Origin: an uncultured Clostridia bacterium
GTDB lineage: Bacteria > Bacillota > Clostridia > Christensenellales > Borkfalkiaceae
NCBI GenBank assembly: GCA_947628675.1
Contig: CANRAR010000004.1
Location: 81,790-145,789 of the forward strand
Direction of reading: 5' to 3'
DNA length: 64,000 bases
The notes below the pieces were generated by a model, which worked only from the letters and a program-made list of their open reading frames with translations, was not told the DNA's origin and did not search any database. The position numbers and the translations under genes are program-made. Of the stretch, positions 25,925 through 34,200 are shown one piece after another (position 1 is the first letter of the stretch; every line of letters starts with the position of its first letter).

Positions 25925-25953
25925 ATTTTAGCACATTTTCGGCCGCAAATCAA
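25925..25953 (-). promoter_or_regulatory. Promoter of the restriction-modification operon
   Basis: TTGATT-17 bp-TAAAAT, about 75 bases upstream of the nuclease start. Confidence 0.7.
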
Positions 25954-26007
25954 GTGTTCATTTCATGCGGAAAATGTTTTTGCACGGCGGTGCGCCCGGC
26001 ATGGGAA

Positions 26008-26041
26008 AGGGCCTGACCCCCTGCGGGATCAAGCCCTTGAT
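26008..26041 (-). terminator. Terminator downstream of ppdK and its remnant
   Basis: Minus-strand AAGGGCTTGATCCC-gcag-GGGGTCAGGCCCTT gives a 14-bp stem with two G-T pairs, followed by TCCC. The U-tract is short. Confidence 0.6.
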
Positions 26042-26061
26042 GACTTTGCGATGCGCTTTGA

Positions 26062-26112
26062 TTATTTGCGCGGGTTTTTGATGTTTGCCTGTGCGGCGGC
26101 GAGGCGGGCGAT
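26062..26112 (-). pseudogene. Duplicated 3' end of ppdK (remnant)
   Basis: It codes in frame for IARLAAAQANIKNPRK plus stop, exactly the C-terminus of the intact ppdK that ends 125 bp upstream (26187). The two 51-bp stretches differ at seven positions and every difference is synonymous. Homology stops abruptly at the IAR codons. This looks like the tail of a second, diverged ppdK allele left by recombination next to the R-M island. Confidence 0.75.
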
Positions 26113-26186
26113 GTCCTCCCTCATAAAACAAGCCAGACTTCGTTTTATGATTCGTTCGGTCGTTCCGCTCGGCGCTTGCCGCAAAT

Positions 26187-28832
26187 TTACTTTCTCGGGT
26201 TCTTGATGTTCGCCTGTGCGGCGGCGAGCCGAGCGATAGGAACTCTGAACGGCGAGCAGGAGACGTAGTTGAGCCCGATGTTGTGGCAGAACTCGATGGA
26301 CGAAGGGTCGCCGCCGTGTTCGCCGCAGATGCCGCAGTGGAGTTTCTTGTTGGCCTTCTTGCCCATCTTCACCGCCATCTCCATGAGTTTGCCGACGCCC
26401 GTCGTATCGAGGCGCGCGAACGGGTCGCTCTCGTAGATCTTGTTTGCGTAGTAGGCGGGAAGGAACTTGCCCGCGTCGTCGCGCGAGAACCCGAAGGTCA
26501 TCTGTGTGAGATCGTTGGTGCCGAAGCAGAAGAACTGCGCCTCTTTGCCGATCTCGTCGGCGGTGAGCGCCGCGCGCGGGATTTCGATCATGGTGCCCAC
26601 TTCGTACTTGATCTTCTTGTGCTTGGACTTGATGACCTCTTCCGCCGTCTTGACGACGATGTCCTTGACGAACTTCAATTCCTTGACTTCGCCGGTGAGC
26701 GGGATCATGATCTCGGGCACGACTTTCCAATCCTTGTGGCGCTTGGCAACGGCGATGGCCGCCTTCATGACGGCGCGCGTCTGCATGACGGCGATCTCGG
26801 GATAGGTGACGCAGAGACGGCAGCCTCTATGCCCCATCATGGGGTTGAACTCGTGCAGGTCGGCGATGATCTGCTTGATCTCGGCGACGGTCTTCTTCTG
26901 CGCCTTGGCGAGGGCTTCGATGTCCGCCTCCTCGGTGGGAACGAACTCATGGAGCGGGGGATCGAGGAAACGGATGGTGACGGGCTGGCCGCCGAGCGCC
27001 TCGAAGAGACCCTCGAAGTCCGCCTGCTGCATGGGCTCGATCTTAGCGAGCGCCTTCTCTCTCTCCTCCACGGTATCGGAGCAGATCATCTCGCGGAATG
27101 CGCCGATCCTCGCGGGGTCGAAGAACATATGCTCGGTACGGCAGAGGCCGATGCCTTGCGCGCCGAACGCCGCCGCCTGCTTGGCATCCTTGGGGGTATC
27201 CGCATTGGTGCGGACGCCGAGCGCCTTGTACTTGTCGGCGAGCGCCATAATTCTGCCGAAGTAGCCCGAGTTGGGATCGGCGGGAACGGTGGGAATGATG
27301 CAATCGTAGATGTTGCCGGTGGAGCCGTCGAGAGAGATGCCGTCGCCCTCGTGATAGGTCTTGCCCTTCAACGTGAAGCACTTGTTCTCCTCGTCCATCT
27401 TGATGTCACCGCAGCCGGAGACGCAGCAGGTGCCCATGCCGCGGGCAACGACGGCCGCGTGGGAGGTCTGCCCGCCGCGGACGGTGAGGATGCCCTGCGC
27501 GAACTTCATGCCCTCGATGTCCTCGGGGGAGGTTTCGAGACGCACGAGCACGACTTTCTTGCCCTGCTTGCCCTCCTTCACGGCGTCCTCCGCGGTGAAC
27601 ACGATGGTGCCAGCCGCGGCGCCGGGGGAAGCGGCGATGCCCTTGCCGACGACGTTGTTCTTATCGGCTTCCTTCAAAGCCTTGGGGTCGAACTGCGGGT
27701 GCAGGAGCATATCGAGGGACTTCGCGTCGATCTGCATGAGGGCTTCCTGTTCGGAGATCATGCCCTCGTCGATGAGGTCGCACGCGATCTTGATGGCGGC
27801 AGCCGCCGTGCGCTTGCCGTTACGCGTCTGGAGCATATAGAGTTTCTCGTTCTCGACGGTGAACTCCATATCCTGCATATCGCGGTAGTGGTTTTCGAGG
27901 ATCTTGCAGACATCCTGGAACTGCTCGTAGACCTTGGGGAACACTTTCGCCATCTGCGCGATGGGCATGGGGGTGCGGACGCCCGCAACGACGTCCTCGC
28001 CCTGTGCGTTGGTGAGGAACTCGCCCATGAGCCCCTTCTCGCCCGTGGCGGGGTTGCGGGTGAACGCAACGCCGGTGCCGCAGTTATCACCCATGTTGCC
28101 GAACGCCATCATCTGCACGTTGACCGCCGTGCCCCAACTGTAAGGGATGTCGTGGTCCATGCGGTACACGTTGGCGCGGGGGTTGTCCCACGAACGGAAC
28201 ACGGCCTTGATGGCCTCGAAGAGTTGTTCCTTGGGATCGCTCGGGAAGTCTTTCCCGAGTTGCTTTTTGTATTCCGCTTTGAACTGGTTGGCGAGCGTCT
28301 TCAAATCGTTTGCGTCGAGTTCGACGTCCTGCTTCACGCCCTTCGCTTCCTTCATCGCGTCGATGAGCTTTTCAAAGTACTTCTTGCCCACTTCCATGAC
28401 GACGTCCGAGAACATCTGGATGAAGCGGCGGTAGCAGTCCCACGCCCAGCGGGGATTGCCCGATTTCTTGGAGATGACCTCCACGACTTCCTCGTTGAGC
28501 CCGAGGTTGAGGATGGTATCCATCATGCCGGGCATGGAAGCGCGGGCGCCCGAACGCACCGAGACGAGCAGGGGATTTTCCTTATCGCCGAACTTCTTGC
28601 CGGTGATCTTCTCCATCTTGTCGATGTATTCCATGATCTCGGCTTGGATCTCGGGGTTGATCTGCCGGCCGTCCTCATAATACTGTGTGCACGCCTCCGT
28701 GGAGATCGTGAAGCCCTGCGGGACGGGCAGGCCGATGTTCGTCATCTCCGCAAGGTTCGCGCCCTTGCCGCCGAGAAGCTCTCTCATGTTCGCGTTGCCT
28801 TCGGTGAAAAGGTAGCAATACTTCTTTGCCAT
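26187..28832 (-). CDS. ppdK: Pyruvate, phosphate dikinase
   Basis: An 881-residue PPDK, the usual length. Residues about 1-340 form the ATP-grasp domain (GGKGANLAEMTNIGLPVPQGFTI at 22). The swivelling phosphohistidine domain has LTVRGGQTSHAAVVARGMGT near 450 with the catalytic His. The C-terminal PEP/pyruvate TIM barrel has GLCRTEHMF and HCGICGEHGGDP with the acid/base Cys. It interconverts pyruvate + ATP + Pi and PEP + AMP + PPi, used in PPi-linked glycolysis of anaerobes. The tracked first Met is a TTG; GGAGG nine bases before ATG at 28832 sets the start. It is a single gene with its own promoter. Confidence 0.97.
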   Translation of the reverse strand: MAKKYCYLFTEGNANMRELLGGKGANLAEMTNIGLPVPQGFTISTEACTQYYEDGRQINPEIQAEIMEYIDKMEKITGKKFGDKENPLLVSVRSGARASMPGMMDTILNLGLNEEVVEVISKKSGNPRWAWDCYRRFIQMFSDVVMEVGKKYFEKLIDAMKEAKGVKQDVELDANDLKTLANQFKAEYKKQLGKDFPSDPKEQLFEAIKAVFRSWDNPRANVYRMDHDIPYSWGTAVNVQMMAFGNMGDNCGTGVAFTRNPATGEKGLMGEFLTNAQGEDVVAGVRTPMPIAQMAKVFPKVYEQFQDVCKILENHYRDMQDMEFTVENEKLYMLQTRNGKRTAAAAIKIACDLIDEGMISEQEALMQIDAKSLDMLLHPQFDPKALKEADKNNVVGKGIAASPGAAAGTIVFTAEDAVKEGKQGKKVVLVRLETSPEDIEGMKFAQGILTVRGGQTSHAAVVARGMGTCCVSGCGDIKMDEENKCFTLKGKTYHEGDGISLDGSTGNIYDCIIPTVPADPNSGYFGRIMALADKYKALGVRTNADTPKDAKQAAAFGAQGIGLCRTEHMFFDPARIGAFREMICSDTVEEREKALAKIEPMQQADFEGLFEALGGQPVTIRFLDPPLHEFVPTEEADIEALAKAQKKTVAEIKQIIADLHEFNPMMGHRGCRLCVTYPEIAVMQTRAVMKAAIAVAKRHKDWKVVPEIMIPLTGEVKELKFVKDIVVKTAEEVIKSKHKKIKYEVGTMIEIPRAALTADEIGKEAQFFCFGTNDLTQMTFGFSRDDAGKFLPAYYANKIYESDPFARLDTTGVGKLMEMAVKMGKKANKKLHCGICGEHGGDPSSIEFCHNIGLNYVSCSPFRVPIARLAAAQANIKNPRK

Positions 28833-28873
28833 CAAAAATTCCTCCTGAAAAATTTCGTTTTAGACCGTTTTTC

Positions 28874-28902
28874 ATTGTACAACAATTTTGGAAAAATGAC
28901 AA
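28874..28902 (-). promoter_or_regulatory. Promoter of ppdK
   Basis: TTGTCA-17 bp-TACAAT. Confidence 0.85.
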
Positions 28903-29151
28903 GCCTTTCGCGGGAGAAAATAGGCAAAAAACAGCGTTTTTTTGCGTTTTCCCCCTTGGCACCGTGTTTTGCCGCCCACCCACCCCTATTACCGAGCCCA
29001 ACCCTCCTGTCGCGCACCACACAGCACGGTTGAAAACAGTTCGGACTTCGTTTCTCGGAATGTTTCGGCTGCGCTCACCGTGACGCGGCATTCTTCGCCG
29101 CCGCCCGCATTTCTCATTTGTTAAAAAATGTTAAGATTGCACGGATTGTTG
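28903..29151. other. Intergenic between divergent ppdK and the SecB-like gene
   Basis: No gene. A repeat fragment related to those at 100 and 5571 (cggacttcgtttctcgga, then gtgacgcggcattcttcgcc) lies at about 29040..29105. The rest is unremarkable. Confidence 0.5.
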
Positions 29152-29180
29152 TTGACAACTTGCAAAAAATGTGTTAAACT
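29152..29180 (+). promoter_or_regulatory. Promoter of the SecB-like gene
   Basis: TTGACA-17 bp-TAAACT. Confidence 0.85.
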
Positions 29181-29209
29181 TCTGCTATCTTTTCAAGAGG
29201 AGCACAACT

Positions 29210-29659
29210 ATGATCCAATATTCCATGAAGGCGCTCACTGCCGATGAGCTTTCCTTCAAAGTCAACCCCATTCAGGCGCAACCCAACGCAAAGTTCGAGA
29301 TCAAGCCCTACTTCTCCCGCCAGATCAGGCAGGCGAACGAGAACCCCAAGATCAATCTCGTCATTTTGGAGTGCAAGATCGAATCGACGGAGGAGAGCCC
29401 CAAGCCCTTCAACCTTCTCGCCCGCTTTGTGGGCGTGTTCGAGGTGGAAAACATGACGACGGAGGAAGATAAGCGCACCTTCGCCGTGAACGCAACGGAG
29501 ACGATGTTCCCCTACCTGCGGGCGGCGATCACCAACCTCACGGCGGATGCGCTCATCAACCCGCTGACGCTCCCCGCCGTATCGGGCGCGACCATCTTCC
29601 CCGACGACCGGGGCGCCAAACAATTCACGCTCAATGTCGATCCCAACGTCGTAAACTGA
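29210..29659 (+). CDS. SecB-like export chaperone family protein
   Basis: A 149-residue protein resembling clostridial SecB-fold proteins. It has a beta-rich N-terminal half (FKVNPIQAQPNAKFEIKPYFSR) and a FAVNATETMFPYLRAAITNLTADA segment, equivalent to the conserved FP-x-LR(A)-x-I helix of SecB. TLPAVSGATIFPDD follows. SecB-type chaperones hold unfolded proteins; in Gram-positives the partner is less clear and some act with toxin-antitoxin systems, but no toxin gene is adjacent. The tracked ORF begins earlier; AAGAGGAGC before the ATG at 29210 and the promoter at 29152 set the start. Confidence 0.75.
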   Translation: MIQYSMKALTADELSFKVNPIQAQPNAKFEIKPYFSRQIRQANENPKINLVILECKIESTEESPKPFNLLARFVGVFEVENMTTEEDKRTFAVNATETMFPYLRAAITNLTADALINPLTLPAVSGATIFPDDRGAKQFTLNVDPNVVN

Positions 29660-29669
29660 TCGCATTCGA

Positions 29670-29698
29670 CGCCCGCCAAACGACGGGCGCTTGTTTTA
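29670..29698 (+). terminator. Terminator of the SecB-like gene
   Basis: CGCCCG-ccaaacga-CGGGCG followed by CTTGTTTT. Confidence 0.7.
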
Positions 29699-29745
29699 CG
29701 CATCGCACAAACAACAATAAATAACAAAAGGATAAGGGAGAAAAT

Positions 29746-31338
29746 ATGAAAGAACAAAAGCAAGACGGTATGCCCGAAGAGGGGATGCCCGAACCCGCCC
29801 CGCAGGAAATTCTGCAGAGCGACGCCCCGCAGGAGCCCGCACAAGAAAGCGCGCCCGCAGCAGGGCAAGAGACGCCCGCCATGCCCCAACGGAAGGGCGC
29901 ATGGGGCTCGTTTACGAATAAACTCGACGCCTATTTCGGCGTCACCGCGCGCGGCTCCTCGTTCAAGCGGGAGATCTTCGCGGGACTCACGACGTTCATG
30001 TCGATGGTGTACGCCCTGCTCGTGGTGCCCGGTATGTACCCCGAAGCCGCGGTGTCCTTCGGCGCGGTGTACATTGCAACGGCGCTCGGCGCGATCATGG
30101 GAACGATGCTCATGGCGCTCCTCGCCAAGATGCCGATCGCACAGGCCTCGGGGCTGGGCGCGACCGCATATGTGACGGGTACGCTCATCGGCGGCAGCAT
30201 GGGGCTCTCCTATGCGAACGCGATGGTGTTCGTCCTCTTCGACGGCGTCATCTTCGTCCTGCTCACGGCGACGGGGCTGAGAAAGAAGATCCTCGAAGCC
30301 ATCCCCGCCGAGGTCAAACAGACCGTCCCCGTCGGGATCGGGATGTTCATCGCCTTCATCGGCTTCAACAACGCGGGCGTCGTGTCCCTCCACGAGGGAA
30401 GCATCAGCTTCGCCTCCTTCAACCTGCTCAGCGACCACCTGCGCTACTGCGACGCCATCGCCGCGGCAATCGCCATCTTCGGCGTCATCGGCATTGCCGT
30501 TCTCGCCAAGAAAAATTTCAGCGGCTGTATTTTGTGGGGCATCCTCGGCTCCGCAGCCGCGTATTACGCGCTCATCGGGCTCGGATGCGCATGGAATGCC
30601 GATGGGTGCAAGGCGGTGTTTACGGACATCGCCGCACAGTTTGAAGATCCCTTCCAGGCGTTCGGCGCATGGGGACGGGAATCCGTCGGGCAGGTGTTTG
30701 TGAGCGGGTTTGACTTCTCGGGCTACCTCGAAGGGCACGGCGCGGGTGCGCTCGTCCTTCTCATCCTCACCGCCGCCCTCTCCCTCTGCATGGTGGATAT
30801 GTTCGATACCCTCGGCTCGATGTACGGCGCCTGCTCCAAGGGCGGCTTGCTCGACAAGGACGGCAACCCCTACCGCGTGGGACAATGTATGCTCTCCGAC
30901 TCCATTGCGACCTGTGCGGGCGCTGTGTTCGGCGCGACGACCGTCACCACCTATGTGGAATCGGCTTCGGGCGTGGCGGCGGGCGGCAAGACGGGCTTCG
31001 CCTCTGTCATCACCGCCATCCTCTTTTTCTTCGCCATGTTCCTCTCGCCCATCGCGCGGCTGGTTCCCGGCTGTGCGACGGCGGCCGCACTCGTATGGGT
31101 GGGCGTCCTCATGATGTCCTCCGTGAAGGACGTCGATTGGGCGGATCCCGCCGCGGCGCTGCCCGCTTTCCTCACCATCGCCGTGATGGCGTTCGGGTAC
31201 TCCATCTCCTATGGCATCGGCGTGGGCATCATCTCGTGTGCGCTCGTCAAGTTGTTCACGGGCAAGGCGAAGGAGGTTTCCGTCGTCACGTGGATCGTCG
31301 CAGCGCTCTTCCTTGCGATGTTCCTCCTCACCAACTGA
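29746..31338 (+). CDS. NCS2/AzgA-family purine permease
   Basis: A 530-residue nucleobase permease with a cytoplasmic N-terminal extension of about 60 residues rich in Pro, Glu and Gln. About 12-14 membrane segments follow. Family motifs are REIFAGLTTFMSMVYALLVVP near residue 75, AQASGLGATAYVTGT near 127 and ALSLCMVDMFDTLGSMYGA near 345. AzgA/GhxP-type members import guanine, hypoxanthine or adenine by proton symport. GGGAGA precedes the ATG. There is no purine riboswitch in the 86-base gap upstream. The next gene starts two bases after its stop, so the three genes to 32199 are probably co-transcribed. Confidence 0.88.
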   Translation: MKEQKQDGMPEEGMPEPAPQEILQSDAPQEPAQESAPAAGQETPAMPQRKGAWGSFTNKLDAYFGVTARGSSFKREIFAGLTTFMSMVYALLVVPGMYPEAAVSFGAVYIATALGAIMGTMLMALLAKMPIAQASGLGATAYVTGTLIGGSMGLSYANAMVFVLFDGVIFVLLTATGLRKKILEAIPAEVKQTVPVGIGMFIAFIGFNNAGVVSLHEGSISFASFNLLSDHLRYCDAIAAAIAIFGVIGIAVLAKKNFSGCILWGILGSAAAYYALIGLGCAWNADGCKAVFTDIAAQFEDPFQAFGAWGRESVGQVFVSGFDFSGYLEGHGAGALVLLILTAALSLCMVDMFDTLGSMYGACSKGGLLDKDGNPYRVGQCMLSDSIATCAGAVFGATTVTTYVESASGVAAGGKTGFASVITAILFFFAMFLSPIARLVPGCATAAALVWVGVLMMSSVKDVDWADPAAALPAFLTIAVMAFGYSISYGIGVGIISCALVKLFTGKAKEVSVVTWIVAALFLAMFLLTN

Positions 31339-31339
31339 C

Positions 31340-31861
31340 GTGAAAATTTACGTCGTGCGCCACTGCAGCACGGTGCGTAGCGAGCAGAAAATTTTCTGCG
31401 GAAGCACAAATCTCCCCCTCTCTCCGCGCGGGGAGGAGGAGGCGAAGCGGCTCGCCCTCGCGGGGCTCTCGCCCGACGTCATCCTCTCCTCGCCCCTCCT
31501 GCGCGCAAGGCAGACGGCGGAGGCGATCGCGGGCGGGCATATCCCCATTGTTCTCGACGAGCGCCTGCGGGAGCGGGACTTCGGCGACTTCGAGGGCACA
31601 CCTTGCTCCCGCTCCGACGGCAAACCGTACCGCCATAACATGGGCTTAAAGTACCCGAACGGCGAATCCTACCTCGACGTCGCCGCGCGCATCTTTCCCC
31701 TCCTCGACGAGATACGGACGCGCTTTGCGGGGAAGACGGTGTGCCTCGTCTCCCACGGGAGCGCGTGTCGGGTCATCCGCTCCTATTTTCTCGAAATGTC
31801 CGACGAGGAATTTTATTCCTACTCCCAGCCCAACGGCACCGCGGAGGAGTACGAGCGATGA
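31340..31861 (+). CDS. Histidine phosphatase (phosphoglycerate mutase-like) protein
   Basis: A 173-residue member of the histidine phosphatase superfamily. YVVRHCSTVRS at residue 4 holds the phospho-accepting His, with Cys in place of Gly in the usual RHG. SSPLLRARQTAEAIA near 50, ERDFGDFEG near 77 and VSHGSACRVI near 135 hold the second His. Substrate unknown; cobalamin- or sugar-phosphate phosphatases are options. It starts with GTG one base after the permease stop, which explains the tracked ORF running in from upstream. Its stop overlaps the next ATG (ATGA). Confidence 0.85.
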   Translation: MKIYVVRHCSTVRSEQKIFCGSTNLPLSPRGEEEAKRLALAGLSPDVILSSPLLRARQTAEAIAGGHIPIVLDERLRERDFGDFEGTPCSRSDGKPYRHNMGLKYPNGESYLDVAARIFPLLDEIRTRFAGKTVCLVSHGSACRVIRSYFLEMSDEEFYSYSQPNGTAEEYER

Positions 31862-32199
31862 CGCACACCATGCGCCTTGCCCCGTCCCCCTTTGCGATGA
31901 TCAAATCGGGGCACAAGAAGTACGAACTGCGCCTATACGACGAAAAGCGCCGCCGCATTGCGGTGGGCGACGACATCCTCTTTACAAACACGGAAAGCGG
32001 CGAAACGCTGCGGGTTTTTGTACGAGGGCTCACCCTTTTCCCCGATTTTGCCGCGCTCTATGATGCGCTTCCTCTCCTCGAATGTGGCTACACGGAGGAA
32101 ACCCTTTCCGCAGCTTCCCCCACAGACATGGAGGAATACTATTCCCCCGAGGAAATAGAGGCCTACGGTGTCATCGCCATCCGCCTCTCCCTTGTATAA
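31858..32199 (+). CDS. ASCH-domain protein
   Basis: A 113-residue ASCH protein. MRLAPSPFAMIKSGHKKYELRLYDEKRRRIAVGDDILFTN contains the GxKxxExR-type motif (GHKKYELR) and the GD turn typical of the fold. ASCH domains resemble PUA and are thought to bind RNA or modified nucleosides. Translationally coupled to the phosphatase gene. A strong bidirectional terminator follows. Confidence 0.82.
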   Translation: MTHTMRLAPSPFAMIKSGHKKYELRLYDEKRRRIAVGDDILFTNTESGETLRVFVRGLTLFPDFAALYDALPLLECGYTEETLSAASPTDMEEYYSPEEIEAYGVIAIRLSLV

Positions 32200-32200
32200 A

Positions 32201-32241
32201 CGAAGCCGCCCGCGCAAGATTGCGCGGGCGGCTTCGTTTAT
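32201..32241. terminator. Bidirectional terminator
   Basis: CGAAGCCGCCCGCGCAA and its near-complement form a stem of about 16 bp with TTTAT on the plus side and TTTATAC on the minus side, between convergent genes. Confidence 0.88.
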
Positions 32242-32246
32242 CCTCT

Positions 32247-33128
32247 TTATACGTTTTCCTCAAAGAATTCGAGCACCGTGTTCCACTTCTTGTCGCGGTC
32301 GGTTTTTTCATTCAAAAATTCGTGGCGGGAATGTTCAAAGAGCACCATCTCCACATTCTTCATGCCCGCCTTTTCGGTGTAGAAGCGGCGCAGTTTCTCC
32401 ACGCCCTTGCCCATGTTGCCCACGGGGTCGTTTTCGCCAGAGACGAGCAGCACGGGCATCTCCTTATTGAGCCCCGCGATATACTTTTTCGTGTACAGCG
32501 ATTTGAGCCCCTTGAAGAAGTCGCGGTAGAAGCGGTTGGAGCAGGTGAACCCGCACAGCGGGTCGGCGTCGTAGGCGGCGTTGTTTTCGCCGTCGGCGGA
32601 GAGCCACTGCCCGTCCTCGAACTGCTTGGAGTACGCCCCGAAGGAGAGTTTTTCGATGAGTTTTGCGGGCTTCTTCTCCCCCTTCAGATGGGAGACGAAG
32701 GAGCCGAGGTACACCTCGAAATCCTTCTTGTGGTTGCTCCCGCCGATGACCGCGCCGTCCACAAGATCTGCGTACTTCGAAATAAAACTCTGCGTGAGGA
32801 AGGAGCCATACGAGAACCCGAAGATGAAATATTTGAGCGCGGGAAATTTGGCGCGGTAATATTTAGCGATCTCCGCCTCGTCGCGCACGGTGTCCGCAAA
32901 CATATTCCCCTCGGAGTAGCCCAGCGTCTCGGGGTCGGTCTTGCCGTGCCCGCGGTGGTCGTCGGCGACGACGAGGTACCCATGTCCGTTGAGGAACTCC
33001 GCAAACGCCGCGTATCTGCCCGCGTGTTCGGTCATGCCGTGCACGATCTGCACGACGCCCTTGGGGCTCTCCGCCTCCAACCATTCATAGACAAAAATTT
33101 TCTTGCCGTCAAAACTCGTAAGTTCCAT
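32247..33128 (-). CDS. Alpha/beta hydrolase (monoacylglycerol lipase-like)
   Basis: A 293-residue serine hydrolase of the S33/lysophospholipase group. VQIVHGMTEHAGRY near residue 27 forms the oxyanion-hole region. FGFSYGSFLTQ near 105 holds the nucleophile Ser, SGENDPVGNMG near 230 the Asp, and FEHSRHEFLNE near 265 the His. The likely substrates are monoacylglycerols or lysophospholipids. The tracked start is a GTG that is itself part of the Shine-Dalgarno (GTGGAGG); the real ATG is at 33128. It has its own promoter at 33145..33172. Confidence 0.88.
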   Translation of the reverse strand: MELTSFDGKKIFVYEWLEAESPKGVVQIVHGMTEHAGRYAAFAEFLNGHGYLVVADDHRGHGKTDPETLGYSEGNMFADTVRDEAEIAKYYRAKFPALKYFIFGFSYGSFLTQSFISKYADLVDGAVIGGSNHKKDFEVYLGSFVSHLKGEKKPAKLIEKLSFGAYSKQFEDGQWLSADGENNAAYDADPLCGFTCSNRFYRDFFKGLKSLYTKKYIAGLNKEMPVLLVSGENDPVGNMGKGVEKLRRFYTEKAGMKNVEMVLFEHSRHEFLNEKTDRDKKWNTVLEFFEENV

Positions 33129-33144
33129 ACTGCCCTCCACCGCT

Positions 33145-33172
33145 ATTATAGCACTTTCGCGGAAAAAATCAA
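33145..33172 (-). promoter_or_regulatory. Promoter of the hydrolase gene
   Basis: TTGATT-16 bp-TATAAT. Confidence 0.75.
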
Positions 33173-33216
33173 CCCCGCCGCGGAAAACTTTGCCTCCTTT
33201 TCCAAAAGCCCACCTC

Positions 33217-33245
33217 TTGAAACCCGCCGCCCGCCATGGTATACT
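33217..33245 (+). promoter_or_regulatory. Promoter of the NlpC/P60 lipoprotein gene
   Basis: TTGAAA-17 bp-TATACT. Confidence 0.8.
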
Positions 33246-33275
33246 TTTCTCTCAACGCAAAGGAGGAAAAGGTAT

Positions 33276-34088
33276 ATGAAAAAATTCGCTCTTTTGGGCG
33301 TCTCCGCGCTGCTCTTTTTGACGCCCGCATTCGCCGCTTGCGGACATGGTTCCGCTCAAGAACTTCCCGCAGGCTCCCCCGCACTCTCCACTCCCGTGCC
33401 GAATATTCCCGATCCCGCCCCGCAAATTTCCGAAACGCCCGAAGAACGACCCACGGCGCAGTATATCCGCGTCTGCGTAGGCGGGCTCAATGTGCGAAGC
33501 GGCGCGGGCACGTCGTTTTCTTCCCTCGGACAGGCGGAAAAAGATACGCTCCTTTCCTACGACGGCACGGAGGGCGGCTGGTACAAGACCCGCTTCCTCG
33601 GCCGCACGGCGTATGTGAGCGCCGGCGAAGCCTACACCGCACTGCGCTCCCTCGAGGCTGGCGGCGATATGGTTGAGGCCGTCATCGGCGAGGGCATGGC
33701 GCTCCTCGGTACGCCCTACGTGTACGGCGCGACCCGCTTTCACGACGGCAAGGGCAACCGCCTAAACGGGTTCACGGCGGCTGAATTCGATTGCTCCTCC
33801 CTCATGCAGTACATCTTCTACCGCGGGGCGGGCGCTTTGTTGGACGTCACCACCCGCACACAGATAAAACAGGGCGCGCACGTAGAAGCGGGCGATCTTC
33901 GCCGCGGCGACCTCATGTTCTTCACCAACGCCGCGCGGCAGAACGCGGCGGGCTTGGAGCGCGTGGGGCACGTCGCCCTATATCTCGGCGAGAACTACAT
34001 TCTGCACACCGCCTCCGACTTTGCCAAGGTCGAGCAGATCTCGGCGCAACGCTGGAACTATTTCCTCGAAGCCCGCCGAGTATTGTAA
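33276..34088 (+). CDS. Lipoprotein with SH3 and NlpC/P60 endopeptidase domains
   Basis: A 270-residue cell-wall hydrolase. The signal peptide MKKFALLGVSALLFLTPAFAAC ends in a lipobox, followed by a Pro-rich linker. An SH3b domain has VGGLNVRSGAGTSFSSLG at about residues 68-85. The NlpC/P60 domain begins near 130, with FDCSSLMQYIF (catalytic Cys) and VGHVALYLG (catalytic His). Such enzymes cut D-Glu-diaminopimelate bonds in peptidoglycan stems. The tracked ORF starts over 1 kb upstream by chance; AAAGGAGGAAAA and the promoter at 33217 fix the start at 33276. Confidence 0.92.
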   Translation: MKKFALLGVSALLFLTPAFAACGHGSAQELPAGSPALSTPVPNIPDPAPQISETPEERPTAQYIRVCVGGLNVRSGAGTSFSSLGQAEKDTLLSYDGTEGGWYKTRFLGRTAYVSAGEAYTALRSLEAGGDMVEAVIGEGMALLGTPYVYGATRFHDGKGNRLNGFTAAEFDCSSLMQYIFYRGAGALLDVTTRTQIKQGAHVEAGDLRRGDLMFFTNAARQNAAGLERVGHVALYLGENYILHTASDFAKVEQISAQRWNYFLEARRVL

Positions 34089-34131
34089 ACCGCCCCTCCC
34101 GATACCGCCCCACGCTCCAAACTCACCCTGA

Positions 34132-34190
34132 TCCTCATACCGAATGCGCGCCCCACGGCAGAGCCGCGGGGCGCGCACGAGCGTATCTTT
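34132..34190 (-). repeat. Family A hairpin repeat, copy 3 (inverted)
   Basis: Read on the minus strand: AAAGATACGCTCG, then hairpin gcgcgcccc/ggggcgcgc, then TTCGGTATGAGG. It has the same flanks as copies 1 and 2 but a completely different hairpin. It lies between the ends of two convergent lipoprotein genes. Confidence 0.75.
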
Positions 34191-34200
34191 TTTGCTATTT

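Noticed and set aside
26062-26730. 222-codon minus-strand ORF
   Set aside because: Out-of-frame reading of ppdK except for its last codons, which are the duplicated ppdK tail annotated separately.
26283-29033. 916-codon plus-strand ORF
   Set aside because: Shadow of ppdK; no start signals, low-complexity composition rich in Leu, Asp, His and Arg.
29690-29745. Purine riboswitch before the NCS2 permease
   Set aside because: Only about 50 bases remain after the upstream terminator and none of the purine aptamer motifs is present.
32082-33275. Upstream 398 codons of the tracked ORF that ends in the NlpC/P60 protein
   Set aside because: Antisense of the hydrolase gene; promoter and AAAGGAGG at 33261 place the real start at 33276.
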